Shown in pieces: positions 10,600-23,164 of a DNA stretch of 64,000 nt; position 1 is the stretch's first letter; each line of letters begins with the position of its first letter. The stretch covers positions 62,001 to 126,000 of the forward strand of contig JBAIAA010000594.1 of the NCBI GenBank assembly GCA_037893245.1, read 5' to 3'. Both the position numbers and the translations under genes were made by a program. The notes under the pieces are model-generated. The model did no database searches, was not told the DNA's origin, and was given only the letters and a program-made list of their open reading frames with translations. The stretch comes from Crossaster papposus. Lineage: Eukaryota; Echinodermata; Asteroidea; Velatida; Solasteridae.

Positions 10600-11947
10600 T
10601 AATTTCAATAATAATTTGTTCACACCCTAGGGGACAATATGTACATTACGGTATAATGGAGAGGCAAAATCATTTAAGAAAATACCACACGAGATGAAGA
10701 TCCATCCAATTTACATGTAAGACTATAAAGTCCCACACATTTACATGGCTTTTTGTTGTCAGCAGTGTCGATTGTAAGATATTCGGTATTAAGAATGTAC
10801 AGTGCAGGACAATCTCTGCCCAGTCCGCCCAACAACACTCTCTCTCCAGTCCCCCTACAACACTCAACCCAGAGCGCCCCATGACCAATTAATTATTCTC
10901 AGAGCGGCCGAGAGCGCAAGCCAAAACAGTGACAGAGCGGCAAAAATAGAAAAGAAAGGAAACTCATGGTTTGCGTACAATGATTTGTGACAGCGTCAAC
11001 AGCAACGGTATGCTATTGTGATAGTAAGAAATATACCTTATGTGCGTCCATGGGGCAATCTGTAGAAAGGGGGGGGGGGGGGGGTGCTCCGGAGTTGATG
11101 AATAATGTATGGCGACGGTCGACAGCGGCAGAAAATACAATACGCCAGAATGGCCTAGTGTTCGGCTTGCGATGATGTGTTGGGTTGGGTATAAAAAGAA
11201 AAGAAAAAAGGGAAAGTGAGCTGCAGCGACAGCCTTCACCCATCCACTGATGATGTGCCGTTTTGGATGAGAGGCCCAAACGGGTTTTGTTAATTCTTAG
11301 GATGTGAGCTAAATAATAACTGGGTATATCTCGGCAGTCATGGGGCAGACGGGAGAAACTCTCGTTAATTAAATGGGGTGTTATGCAGCCGCTTACTCTA
11401 AAAGCTTCTAAAAGGCAGATGCCAGATGGTTTAATGGCAAACAGTTTGGTTTTTAATATCCATTGTCTTGTTTTGGATTCATCTGGAGCCATAATTTCAG
11501 GGTGTAAAAACTACAATCCCTACTGGTTTTTCAAGTTAATCCAGTAATCTTGGACTTTTCATACATTTTATACCAAATCTTACTGCATCTGGATTCAAAG
11601 CAAGGATTATTCCAGTTATGATAAAATCTGTAAACAAAGTGTACATGTGTTATTTTTATTATTTTTTGTTAACCTCGTATCAACTATTATGAGCCACCTT
11701 GCCAGATGAATTTAAAAGTACTTGTTACCTTTATCGCGTGTTTTAAAGGGACAATATACCATTTGTCGGTTGTGCATTTTTATTGTTTCAAGCAGCAAAA
11801 GTGCTCAAAATATAAAGGTGCTTGACAAACAATCAGATAAAGTTTTTAGCTCTGTGAATGCTGCATATTCCGAGAAAACAATATTCTAAGATTTCAATTT
11901 CAATTCAAAATTTGCCGAGTCACAATTTCAATTGCAACAAATCAGCG
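10600..11947. other. Non-coding spacer with a G16 run
   Basis: A run of 16 G lies at 11069-11084. A 159-codon minus-strand frame (11013-11492) crosses it and has no recognisable domain. TTAAAGGGACAATATACCATT at about 11744-11764 resembles a Kolobok/T2-type left terminus, but I find no matching right end. Confidence 0.4.
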
Positions 11948-12189
11948 TTAACCAGTTCGCGCCGGGATTATTTTAACATCGCCGAGCTGACGGGCGGGAT
12001 TATTTTTAACGAAACTCGATCCGAAGCGGGTTCAGGCTGATAGTGCCGGGAAGCACACCCACGCATTTCCGGCCTTGCGCGCTGCTGACATACATTTCCG
12101 AACTTGAACTTGGCGTGTTTATGCGTCATCTGTTTTGAATTTGGGAAAATGTTTGCGTTTATATACGTCATCCGGCGCGAACTGGTTAA
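11948..12189 (-). mobile_element. F2 MITE copy 1 (piggyBac-like ends)
   Basis: The element is 242 bp, bounded by TTAA at 11948-11951 and 12186-12189. Its inverted ends are TTAACCAGTTCGCGCCGG and CCGGCGCGAACTGGTTAA. TTAA targets with a CC start are typical of piggyBac-type elements; the assignment rests on termini only. It is more GC-rich than its surroundings and has no transposase. It lies inverted relative to the near-equal-length copy at 29,321. Confidence 0.85.
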
Positions 12190-12824
12190 GGGCGCATTTT
12201 TAGCGAGCTACCGGTACTAGCATGTCACACACTGAACAGACCAATAGTAGTGCTCTCACTTATTGCGGACATTTCCTAATGTGCATCTCTAAGAGGCACA
12301 TTTGGAAATGACATTCTTTTGTTATTTTCTTCAAAATTACAGCATGCCAGACGGAATAATTTCACAGGGAGTTTATTAATATCTTTACAACAAGTAAACT
12401 TGGTTACTTTTTGGACAGCTGCAAAAGATGGCAGTTTTATAATATTATAATGTTAAATGTTGTCTTAGTGTAAACTGTGATTTAGGTCTATTTCTTAAAA
12501 TCTTTTTTAATCTATGTAATGATTTAGCCTCGCTGCTAAAGCAACTATTGGCAAACTTTATTCTTCCAGTTTCAGTGATTTTGCCAATTCGATTTGCACA
12601 GGGCCATTACATGATAATGCACAACGCGACTTAATTAATACCCTTTTTCTGGAGCCGGTCACAAAATGTGGTTCATTTCGTCTGGTTTCTTGACTTCCTT
12701 CATACGAAATCAGAGCAATTTATAGATGTATGGAATTATCATTATGTTAGGAAACCAGACTAGTTGGCTAGCACCCATTCACTGATGTGAAAACCGTAAT
12801 GTAATTAACAAGTGGACTAACTAA
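12190..12824. other. AT-rich spacer, no feature seen
   Basis: This is unique-looking AT-rich sequence. I see no gene, RNA or recognised repeat in it. Confidence 0.5.
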
Positions 12825-12992
12825 ATTTAATTAATAGTCCGTTGTTTCCAACTGGAAATTGATGCAAAATTCCACTTTTCTTGAAAACCAGGTGTCATGA
12901 TTTTGGATGCTTTAGACTGTTGTTCACTTAACACAGTCAGGTAAAGTACTGTAGTTTTGTTTTTTGTTGTTTGCAAATGGTGTATACTACCG
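12825..12992 (-). mobile_element. F1b element fragment
   Basis: Read on the minus strand it begins GGTAGTATACACCATTTGC and continues through GACACCTGGTTTTCAAG and TGGAATTTTGCATCAA, matching the F1b core. The far end is not resolved. Confidence 0.55.
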
Positions 12993-13910
12993 CCCGGTAC
13001 CATTAAAACAGAGAGCAAAGAACAGTGCAGGAAGCAATGTTGCCAATTGAAGTAACAATGCTCCAACTCGCTACATTATTTTCTCCAATGGCAAATACTA
13101 GTTTCTTACTTTTCATCCAAGTTAGTGCTTGTATAATACTTGATGCACTAATCTTTTTTGAACATGCAACACAGTGGATTTAGTACTTTTCATCAGCTCT
13201 GATAAAACAATAGGGGCTATTATTTGCTCACTTAATGTCCAGGATTAACAGTTGATGGAAGCCACATAACCCATTCCAAAAGTAGAGCGCTTTACCAAGT
13301 GTCCCACCATATGCATGTACTGTATAGCCATCCATAAAAAAAACCCACCAGATGCCAATGTAAAACAGCAAAAAGCCTCCCACATCACAACAAGACTGTT
13401 GATTCCCTCAGGGACCACAGACATTCCTGTGTCTGTGACCAGAAGAATGGAGCCATTGTTTGCCTGGACATTTTCCCAGATACCAGTATGTACCAATTCC
13501 TCTTATGGGTAAGGGGGCTATGGGTAAGCCCCCTTTTTGCCTGAGGAGGGTATACAATATGGACTCCTGGACAACCCATGATGAAACTATTCTAACAGGG
13601 ATATGGTCTTGGATGGCAAAAAAATTGCCCATTTGAGCAAATATAGAATGGACATGACTTTGAAGAAAATGATAAACTCAAACTTTAGGCCACTATTACC
13701 ACGATTTTTTTCAATTATTAGCATTTATCAAGTGACGAAGAACTAAGAAGAATTATTTTTTCTGTAATTATCTTGAAATCTACTTGTAATCGATAAAACA
13801 TTCACTTAGTTCAACAATTAAGAGATCAAAAACTTGGAAGTTTTTTCAAGTTGTAAACCTTTTGAAGTTTTAAAAGCATTACGAACAGGTCTCCGAAAAC
13901 TTCACTTCTG
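12993..13910. other. Spacer, no supported gene
   Basis: Overlapping frames occur on both strands at 13245-13632 (up to 83 codons). None resembles a known protein and they exclude one another. The sequence AGGGGGCTATGGGTAAGCCCCC at 13511-13532 can form a short hairpin with GGGGGCT arms. Confidence 0.4.
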
Positions 13911-14250
13911 TGGCGTGTTAAGGTCGAGCGGTTAAGAGCACGCGGACTCAAGATGTGCTGTTTTTGATCAGCAGAGTGTGGGTTTGAGTCCCAGTCTTGA
14001 TACGTGTGTCCTTAAAGCAAGGCACTTAACCACTATTACTTCGTCTTTTGGATGAGACGTAAAGTCATAGGTCCCGTGTGTTGTGTAATGCACTTGTAAA
14101 AACTTTTTTTTAAAAACCACATAAACCTACATAATGGGTCTTATATTCTCATAAAACTTCATTAACTTTTTCAAAAATCATAGAGCGCCTTGAGTACCAG
14201 TCTTGGTAGATACCTGTGCTATAACTTAGAACTGCATATTATTATTTTGT
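13911..14250 (+). repeat. tRNA-derived SINE with conserved central domain
   Basis: The head resembles a leucine/serine-type tRNA: an A-box-like GGTCGAGCGGTTAAGAGCA at 13922-13940 and a B-box-like GGTTTGAGTCC at 13981-13991. It is followed by GGCACTTAACCACTATTACT, a CGTCTTTTGGATGAGACG hairpin and GGTCCCGTGTG. From memory, this central segment is shared by SINEs of several marine animals. A GAGCGCCTTGAGTACC segment and an ATTATTATTT tail complete it. It is a retroposed copy, not a working tRNA gene. Confidence 0.75.
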
Positions 14251-16086
14251 ATTTAATGTACCAGTGCATTGTGCATAACTGGAGAAACGCATGGAGGTAG
14301 AACCAGCACATAAACTTTTTGCATTGCTGACCTTGGTCAGTGTTTCCCAGTTCTAGGGGAAACAAAACTTTTCATTGTCTTGGCTTTGTTACCTCCCAAA
14401 GGGTTTATACTCCCCCATGCATTGACCTGTAGGGCCCAACCCTATAATGCAGTGTTATTACTGCCAAGCTCCCTATGGGACCATTGCACATTCCAAGTGC
14501 CTTTCCCTAAACAATGGGCAGACAGTGCACTTTCCTTGCTTGGCAGACCCACCACAAACTCTCTTCAGAAACTTCTTTAGCCTTTGTCTGGTGAAAGCTC
14601 CCAGCAGTAATTACATCCATGTATTGTGGGAGTAGATATAGAAGGCTGTCCAGTCAATAAAGTGCAACAATGGAATGCATTGTCTGAAACCTAGATTACC
14701 CTGTGCATTGTGGTAAAACCACTTTCAGTTTCCAAACAGACAATATCACAAAGTATAATCAGAGATCAGACTTTTCTAAGAATAGAATACTTTCATTTGT
14801 CACCAAATTCCTTTCTGGTCAATAGTCTCAGCCAATTCTGAGCTATGAATGCTTGAAGAAGAACCATGAAGAAGCATTTGCTCAATACACAATAAGAAAT
14901 CAATTATCCTTTTAGAAAATTAAAGTTGATTTGAAAAGTTCTTGGTAATTGTCTTCATTTTAGGGAAACTTCTTTGTCTCAAAGTAATCCATAGTCTTTG
15001 TCTTTTTCAACAACTGTTAACAATTTATCTCTCACAGGGACCATCTAAGCAAATTTCAGTGTACGTAAACAAAGTAACCACTTTTGTTCAGATGAAAACC
15101 ACTATGAAATATTTTTCTTAAATAACAGATGATGTTTCTAAAGCCGAATGAATGCTCACTTTTGATGCTACTTTCATACTTTTTCGGATGCAAGTCTTAT
15201 TTAAATTAATATAATTGCTTCAAGGGATGAGTTGTTTATTTTTACTTCCCGATACACTTACTCAAGGAAGTACTTTTGTCATACAATAATGTCACTGACA
15301 TTTTTCAGTTAATTTAAAGTTTCCCATGTATGTAGGTCTTGTGAAAACCGTGTGCACTATGCATTTTCAACATAATAACCCAGCCGAGATATCAACTATC
15401 ATCTCAGTCAGGGGGCGCCAGACCACAGTCTTTTATCGTTTCTGACCAATCAGCTGTGAGCTGCTCAACAACTGTCAGAGGTGGGTTGAATTGATAACGA
15501 TTTTTGATTAGGGGAAATTTGTTTGGCCGGGTTTCAATTTCTTTGTTGCTTGGGATGGGCTAGACAAGTTCCAAGTCCTGCTTTTGTTTTGAGAAAAATT
15601 GAAACACAAGCTGACAAATCAGAACACTTTGGCATTTTTTAAATTATGGAGATCATGGAGAATGTGGTGTATAGTGCTGAAGTGTGTGCGTGAATTGGAA
15701 GTGTAGGGGTGAGGGGGTCAAATGGGGTAGGGTAAAGGTGAAGAGAGACACACTTTGAGAAAACACTGGGCACTATTAAACTTTGAGAGTCAACATTACT
15801 ATTTTAGCAGTTCATTGTTTCCCTTTCTTCAACTGTCTTTCTTCCTTCCTAATTCTGAATGATTAAGAAACAAAAACGCTGAATAATACTGTTATGTACA
15901 TACATGTAGGTCTTTGATAACAAAACAACAAACAGGATTCAGTAAAACTTAACAATTTTACATGCTGTATTTACTGGTTCCTACCTTACTCAAAAAGAGT
16001 CATTTTGTAAACTTTGGGTCCAACATGTGACATTTTGTTCCTGTCCTCATTACCTTGGAACCTTGTAATTTGCCATTCCAGTATCA
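14251..16086. other. Long non-coding stretch without recognised repeats
   Basis: About 1.8 kb of relatively complex sequence holds no obvious transposon. CATTGTGG-type words recur at 14620-14720. Short frames at 14380-14635 have no recognisable product. It could hold regulatory sequence, but nothing here proves it. Confidence 0.35.
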
Positions 16087-16413
16087 TTAACCAGTTTGCG
16101 CCATTTTTTAATTTTATTTACCGGACCCAGGCACAGGATTATTTTCGCGAACTTCGACCGGCAGTTCGTGGGCAGCACACCCACACATGCTAGCTGCGAG
16201 CTGGTCGCTGGCAGATATTACTGGCCTCGCTCGAACTTCGACCGGCAGTTCGTGGGCAGCACACCCACACATGCTAGCTGCGAGCCGGTCGCTGACAGAT
16301 ATTTCTGGCCTCGCTCGTGGCGGGTTTATCAGTCATCCGTTAAAAATTTTGGAAAGATTGTGCATGTACATTATACACGTACACGTACACGTCCTTCGGT
16401 GCAAACTGGTTAA
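16087..16413 (+). mobile_element. F2 MITE copy 2 with internal 84-bp tandem duplication
   Basis: The copy is bounded by TTAA at 16087-16090 and 16410-16413, with ends TTAACCAGTTTGCGCC and GTGCAAACTGGTTAA. An 84-bp internal segment (16148-16231) is repeated directly at 16232-16315 with few differences, making this copy longer (327 bp) than the other three. A CACGTACACGTACACGT microsatellite lies at 16377-16393. Confidence 0.85.
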
Positions 16414-16590
16414 GAATAACTTTAATTTGTTATTTTATTTGTTGAGTAGGTGGTTTTCCATTTATAATCACTTCCGAGGGGATGACAGCTTGGAAAAGTG
16501 CAACTAGCATGAACAAGTTATCTATATTTATGCAAGATCAAACAGTAACAGAATCAGTATAAAGCAAACCTCAAATTTAGGGACACAGCT

Positions 16591-16609
16591 CCCCCCCCCC
16601 CCCCCCCCC
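16591..16609 (+). repeat. C19 homopolymer
   Basis: This is an uninterrupted run of 19 C in otherwise AT-rich spacer (16414-16757) that holds nothing else recognisable. Confidence 0.95.
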
Positions 16610-16757
16610 TCCCGAACGAAGTCATTGTTAACAACACCAGAACTGTACAATTCACTTAACTTGCTTATCTAGTTTCATTGTATTAACACTTTAGAACAGG
16701 ATTCAGTATTTTATTAATTGAGCTTTTGTTGAATTCTGTAGGGATCTAGCTTTTCAC

Positions 16758-17043
16758 TTAAAGGTATTTTTAATTAATGCAGATGTCAAAAATTGTTGTT
16801 ACCGAATTATTAATAAATGTCTTACTTATTGAAAGTGAATAATGACTCTAGGCATCCAGCAAAAAGATCGCGCTAAATAAATATCCTGTAATTTTTCTGA
16901 CAAATTTAATTGTATAAAAACATAAAATTGATCGCCAGAAAATCATAAATAACTGGGTTTTTTTCATCGGCATCCACGATTGTAAAACTTTGGATAATTC
17001 TTGATATCTTAAGCAAAATTTACCAATGGTGTAACCTACCTTT
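16758..17043 (+). mobile_element. F1 MITE copy 5 (diverged)
   Basis: It begins TTAAAGGTATTTTT and ends CCAATGGTGTAACCTACC. Internal blocks GGCATCCAGCAAAAAGAT, GGCATCCACGATTGTAAAA and a weakened hairpin region identify it. It is shorter and more diverged than most copies, and the right TTAA has become TTTA. Confidence 0.8.
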
Positions 17044-17986
17044 TATTATGGATATCGATGGAATAAAAAGTGAGATCTGATGACAAGTTGGAGCAATGTT
17101 TCTGTTCATTTTGTGCAAGCATTCATGTACAGACGGAACAATAAAGGCACCAATTAAATGCACATCACTTCAAGAACACTTTGTTTAGATCCCTACTTTA
17201 CTGTTTACATTTTCAAATCGGAGGACGGATATGGACAGTCTGTGGTTTACAATTTCTAAACTATAAATTAAAGTGCCTGAGCTGTCCAAAAATCTGTGTT
17301 TATCATTGTTCTCCAAGATGAACCTGGGTGTAATCAAAGCTAATACACGATCAAAGCGAGAGAAACGGAGGGAGAGAAGAAGATATTGGAAAACGAGGCC
17401 GTAAACGCATGATGAAGTTGGGTTTCTAATTCAATCAATAGTATTGAGGACTGACACACCTTGGGCAGCGGGTGGCATATCATGCGCTAAGATGCCTTAT
17501 ATTATTAGGCCATTCGCATAAAATTATCGACAGAGATTCATCATTGGATTATGCAGACTGATGAACGATGAACTGAAGTGCTGGTACATACATTTCATAT
17601 TTGTGAGCATTGAGTGGATGTGGTGTGTTCCTGAGAGTATCTTGAAGACTTATTGCAGAGGGTTGTTTTTAATTTCAAACATGGAATGAATGTCTGAAAA
17701 TTGTAAATATGTCGAGTTTCAGTTTTCAGTTTTCAGTTTATTTACAAGTTGTATCACAAAGTCACGTGAATATATATACCGCAAGTCCCTAAACTATCAT
17801 ACTTGTCTCTTTTTGTTGCATCCAACAAATTATTTTCTTAACAAGCAAAAAAAGAAACCCAGTGAGTATTACATACATGTATAAAACCATTCAAAAGAGG
17901 AAATATTTCAAACAAATTAACAACTATTTATGCATACTAATTGCAAGTCTGCTACAAATAATAAGTAAAACTTTTTCATCAATCCT
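17044..17986. other. Repeat-free, complex non-coding stretch
   Basis: No gene is seen. 17,090-17,650 is unusually complex sequence for this window, without MITE or simple-repeat signatures, and contains ATCAAAG (TCF-like) words near 17,333 and 17,351. It is a possible regulatory segment, unproven. Confidence 0.3.
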
Positions 17987-18356
17987 TTAAATGTTGGATA
18001 ATATACCATTTGCAGATATTGAAAAATGTTACTACCTAATTAATAAAAAAAATTTTTTTAAAGTGAATAATGATTCTAGGCATCCAGCAAAATGTTTGCG
18101 CTAAATTATAGATATCTTGTTCAGAAAAATTGAATTTGATCATGATTGCCGAATGGCGATCGCGAAAAACCAAAATAACAACAAGAAAAACATCCTGACG
18201 CCGGTTGAAAACAAAAGGCCGTTTTTCTTGGTTTTTTTTCTCTTGGCATCCATAATTGTTAAACTTCATACAGGTCAGATAAACAATATTTACTATAAAA
18301 TGCAACCCCCTAAATCCACCAATTTGAGCAATTATCAAAGGTGTATCTTGCCTTTA
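17987..18356 (+). mobile_element. F1 MITE copy 6
   Basis: The left end TTAAATGTTGGATAATATACC is diverged; the right end AAAGGTGTATCTTGCCTTTA is better kept. Shared interior blocks are GGCATCCAGCAAAATGTTTG, a GCCGAATGGCGATCGCGAAA hairpin remnant, GACGCCGGTTGAAAAC and TTTACTATAAAATGCAACC. Confidence 0.85.
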
Positions 18357-19254
18357 GGCAACTGCTGAAGACTACTTTTGACAAGTGTTCAACTAAACTA
18401 ATAATTCAAAATTTGGAGTGCAAACAGAGACTAGATGTAAGAGTAATTATTTAGACCCTGCATGTAAAACTGTAGACTTGAAGACAGACAAAACAGTAAA
18501 CTCCTCTGAGCGAGGGACAGAGGTTAATTGTAAACAACCTGAAATGATTTTGAATACAAAACGATATTTTCAAACAATACTACATGGAATTTTACTATAC
18601 ACTAAAACAAAACCAATTATTCCATAAAGATCGAGCTGGAAAATATGCTAAACTACTTACATGTACATCACATTCACTGGTTAATGTCCACCACAGCGGT
18701 CATCTGCAACATCAGATCACAAAAAGAGAAAACATCCAACGACATTGGAGACAGAGCACGGGAAATAAGGGCACGTCCTGATATTGTATAATGTGTTTTT
18801 TATTGCAGAAAAACAGACATGTTCGTGTTGTTTATAGCAAAGACTATCTCAGATTGGGATACTGCAGGTTGTCACCGAGTCTGCTCCCTTTACTCCGTGG
18901 TGCCAGTGTTGGATGTTGCCGAGATGCGATCTTCTCAAATGAGCTCAATTGTTCTGCACATTCACCACAGCATGCACAGCTGATGCCTTGAAGTCAGTAT
19001 GTTGGAACCCAACCAGCCAGCTCACCTCGGCTCTAGCTCCCCAGACCCAGACTGGCACATATGGTGATGGCAACACCATAAACCCTACCCATACATGGAG
19101 AAAATAATGAATGGCTGGCAAACTCAGCTGTGTGTGGCTTTATAATGAGTTGGCCTTTGGTTGGGGCATGGGACGCAGGCCCCCCTGTGCCTATTGTTAT
19201 TACATTGTGTGTGTACTGTACACATATAAACACATGCCAGTCCATTCAGCCACT
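18357..19254. other. Non-coding stretch, possible 3' splice-like site only
   Basis: A pyrimidine tract followed by TTGCAG at about 18794-18808 looks like a splice acceptor. The frame downstream has no recognisable domain and no convincing donor follows, so no exon is called. Confidence 0.3.
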
Positions 19255-19400
19255 GCGCCAATGCTTCATCACAGCAGCAAGCTTATCAGAGAGACAGGGC
19301 TGCAGACTACTTATCAGCGCCATGCATTATGCATGAGATGGGTCTGGCTGATTAGCATATAACTGAGTGAGTGGGCTTTGATTGGCTGCCTGGCACTTCC
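19255..19400. promoter_or_regulatory. Candidate regulatory cluster (GATA, POU, Otx, TCF-like sites)
   Basis: Within about 130 bases lie two CTTATCAG words (GATA-like) at 19282-19289 and 19310-19317, and a perfect palindrome CATGCATTATGCATG at 19321-19335 made of two POU/octamer-like half sites around one base. A TGATTAG word (Otx/Bicoid-like) is at 19349-19355, and CTTTGATTGGCT (TCF-like overlapping CCAAT-like) at 19376-19387. The surrounding 18.9-19.6 kb is free of recognised repeats. The sites are directly visible; enhancer function is inference. Confidence 0.3.
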
Positions 19401-20872
19401 TCTTGTTTTATGCTCCATTGAGGAAACGCTGCATTGTGGGAGATCAGGTGAATTCCAGGCTATTATGCTGTGCCCTTATTACAGACAGGACATTAAACAG
19501 GTTTGGCCTGTACTTCCTAACAACTTGTTTGCTGGGCAGCTCATTTAGGGAATCCTATACACTGTGTCTTGTAAGTTGTAATAATACTAAGTCCGTGGAA
19601 ATTGTTTAGAATATTCCTGAAAAAAACACCAATAAACAGAATCAATGATCACATTAAGCGGTTGCTGAATTTCTTATCCCCTATACCCTTATGGTTTTAA
19701 ATAAATTTATTAGGGATAAGGTTCGAGTTACTGAATTAATCTTTTTAAATGGACTCCTTAAATTCTGCACAAAAGGTATACTTTGAAAAAATAAAAAATA
19801 TTATAGAATTAATGAAATAGTGTACATCAATTTCAAGCTAAAAACTATCCTCTTCAGTTCACTTCATTTATTTAACATGTTTCAATTTGTAAAATCTTTC
19901 TACTTGTACAAATATGGAGAAAAAAAAGTTGTGTGTGTAAGCGATGTGAAAAAAAGTTGAATTAATTTTGTTTAAACTACGAGTGATTTGTATGGATTTC
20001 TTTAAAAGTGTCTTGTTCATGGCAGAAAAGAGGTTTCCATCAAAATATTGCTTTTGTTGGTTCACTTTTTTTGCCGCTTAAGGCATATAGTGACGGGGTT
20101 CAATATCAAGAGAGATTTACAAAGATATGCTGGCACAATGCTCAATGCTTTTTGTGTCAATAAAGCTTGAAGTTGCCTCCATGTTCCACAAAGAATCAAC
20201 TACCATCATATATGGAAAGGCAAATATTTACTTTGGACAAAGACATACACATAAAATAAAAACACTCTGTAAATTGTTTTATTCCTATGTACAGTAACTC
20301 CCAACTGCCTTTTACTAAGTCAAAATCTGCCAAAATCTATCACTCGCTCTGCTTCGTCTTACTGTAGGCATGGAGACCATATGCGTAGCAGCCATCTTTG
20401 AGGGCAATGAATTTGTCATTGAACCTGCTTACATTCATTGTACACAATATGCCCTCTAAGATGGCCACTATATGCATAAGGTATGATGCCACTTGAAGGC
20501 ACAATGACTTTGACTTCAGCATAAAAAGTCGGCACAATTTTTGGGGTTTGCCATTGATATTTTTCAGCTTTCGGTTGTTCATTGTTTCCGTGAAAGTAAG
20601 ACAATGAGAAAGCACAGACTTTTTTAATAGGGGCAATTCCACAATAAAGTGAACAAATTTGAAAAATTGAAATTTGTAACTATCTTTAGAACTACAAGCA
20701 TCTTAAAGAGGACCACAGGATCTTTCATTTGAGTGGTGTGACAGCAAGATTGAATGTAGTTTAGGTGCTCATTTTGGCACCTACTTTGTAGTTTTAACAT
20801 GCAAATCGTGAGTGTTGTGAGTTATTGTTTTTAAGACATAGCAAAAGGTTCAAATTCTGTGCCAGGAGCAAA
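19401..20872. other. Spacer, no supported gene
   Basis: Frames up to 100 codons occur on the minus strand at 20340-20642, with no recognisable domain. The sequence is AT-rich and unique-looking. Confidence 0.4.
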
Positions 20873-21027
20873 CAAAACGAATGTTTTTTTTCTTGTTTTT
20901 TTTCGGTATCCATGATTGTAAAACTTCGAACAGGTCAGTTAAACGATATTTACTATAAAATACAACCCCCCAAATCTACCCATATCTGATAATTCAAGCA
21001 ATTAACAATGGTGTATCCTACTTTTAA
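20873..21027 (+). mobile_element. F1 MITE copy 7 (right half only)
   Basis: The left half is missing. The copy starts in the CGGTATCCATGATTGTAAAA block and runs through TTTACTATAAAATACAACC to the right end AACAATGGTGTATCC and TTAA at 21024-21027. Confidence 0.8.
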
Positions 21028-23164
21028 GTGGATAGCTACATGTATAGTAACAACTTTCTATCTTTCAAAGCTAATATGTAAAACACCCAAAACCACAAAA
21101 CAATGCAGATTTATTCATACATGTAAATCAGGCTTTATTTTTAAAGAGCTACTGGGAGAAATCTCAAGAACTGAAACACACAAAGGTCTCCATCTGTACT
21201 ATGGACCTCCTTTGTTGAATCAGAAAAATGTCACCACAGTAACAGAAGGTCTGTTGTAAATGCACACCTCCCTTGGGTTGTTATGCAAATTAGCCTGGGG
21301 ATAAAAATACTGGGACAATGCAAGGGTCCGAGCCACTGACACAAGTGTGCGCACATACTGTAAACTGGCGACAGAACTCCCTATAATGGTGACCCATTGT
21401 TGCCATCTTAAAAGGAGAAATGGAGGGGAAAATATATTTCCTTCTAATGTACATGGCGGGGAAAAAAACATGAAATCTTTGTTTTCCTTTTAATGTATGT
21501 ACATGTATGTACGTTCTTGTCAAATGCATTTTTGTTTACAACGATAAGGATCAGAGAAATATTAGGCCATATTGCTGAATATGGTCTAATTAAATCTGTT
21601 GAGTGATTTAAGTGTTCCTAATTATTAATTTTATTCATGAATATTATAATTTCTCAAGAATACATTACATGTACATGTATGTAAAGTCTAAAATCTTTAC
21701 ATTAGAATAAGGCCGAAATATGACAACTTTGTTGGCCATGGCATAAATACAACTGTGTAAAACTTATAAAAAACCTTAGACAGTAACTTTTGTTCTTCTA
21801 AATTTCTGTAATCGAATTGTTTTTTTAATTTGTTTAAAATGTCCAAGTTTCTCAAACCTTGTGAAATAAATGCACACTCCATATTTTTTTAACCCACCCA
21901 CATAACACTACATCAAACTGCACACCCTACACTTCAAATCATGTGTTATGTCATTGTGCATATCACACCCTCGCCACATCAAGTCCCTTTGGTTTTATGC
22001 ACATGACCAAACATGCACTTTTGCAGGAGGTCACACCAGTCTCAACTCACTGAAGATACCGGTAGATATCACCCAAAAAAAAATCTAATGAGACACAAAA
22101 ACTAAATTCGCTCAGGAACTTATTTTTTTTAGTTTTTTTTTAGTTATCTGATTTTACTTTTGCATCAGAACTCAGTAATAGTGCATATTTTGTTTTTATG
22201 GGCAAATACATTTGGAGTTCAATGCTTTTCACTGAAATAAATCAATTAAATAAAGTTCTTTAATTACATAGTTATTTTAGATTTCAATAATAATTGTATA
22301 TATTAAAATAATACATTTTTGTCCTATAGTTAAAGTTAAAGTGTTAAAGTTGATTAGTTCATACTTGCACACACTATTTGTGTACTTTTCCAATGACACA
22401 ATTATTGGTGATACTTTTCAAGATTTTATTTAAAGTCTATTTAATACATGTAACTGCATCTATTTGGGATAAATTCTATTGGAGCTACGGTATGTCATGT
22501 ACAATGTAGCTCGGTATTTTAGGTATGTACGCATGTAGCAGATTTACAAACAGCGCAATTTTCAGTTTTAAATTTTCAGTCTTATTTATTATATTTGTAC
22601 AAACAAAATCCTTTTTAACATCAAATTAGCAAACTGAATAATAATTATGACTGATTTACATGTACTGCACGTGTCAAGTTCATCTTGACCTCAATAATCA
22701 TGGATGGTTACACACCCGTTAAAATGCATCAAAAGGAAATAAATGACTATTCTTTTAGAATTTTTCAGGCAGTATGGTTATTTGATATTTTATTGCATAA
22801 GAACAAACGACAATGAAATTATACCATGTACATGTACATGTACAATGTATGCCTCTCTTTTATTTTACTTCATTTGAAATCCCTAAGGCTAAATTAATGC
22901 TTAGCCCCTCATTTTTCATAATTACATTCATTGCCAACCAAAACAAGGGTAAGAGAGGTATGTAAACGCCCCCGGGTTTTATCTCAAGAAGGAACGCAGC
23001 ATCCTTTCCCCAACCTCTTGAGTAGTGGTTGTACCATCGTTGAGGAAACAAACACACACAAACCTGGTCATTACATGCATGCCACTGCATCATGCGTTCC
23101 GCTTCATTTACTTGCATGCCTTGACAAGGCACCGGGCGCTTTCTTCACCAGTTCTCTTAATTTG
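21028..23164. other. AT-rich spacer, no supported gene
   Basis: No gene or recognised transposon is seen. TACATGTACATGTA-type palindromic microsatellites occur at about 21494-21510, 21668-21681 and 22825-22845. A 169-codon frame starting at 22931 continues into the duplicated segment and through its G run. Its sequence is low-complexity and unrecognised. Confidence 0.4.

Noticed and set aside
11013..11492. 159-codon minus-strand frame
   Set aside because: It runs through the G16 homopolymer (poly-Pro), has no recognisable domain and no supporting signals.
13911..13995. Functional tRNA gene
   Set aside because: A- and B-box-like motifs are present, but the arms do not pair properly and a SINE body and tail follow.
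16096..16507. Frames of 105-106 codons with an internal repeat
   Set aside because: They are translations of the F2 element's 84-bp tandem duplication, not of a protein repeat.
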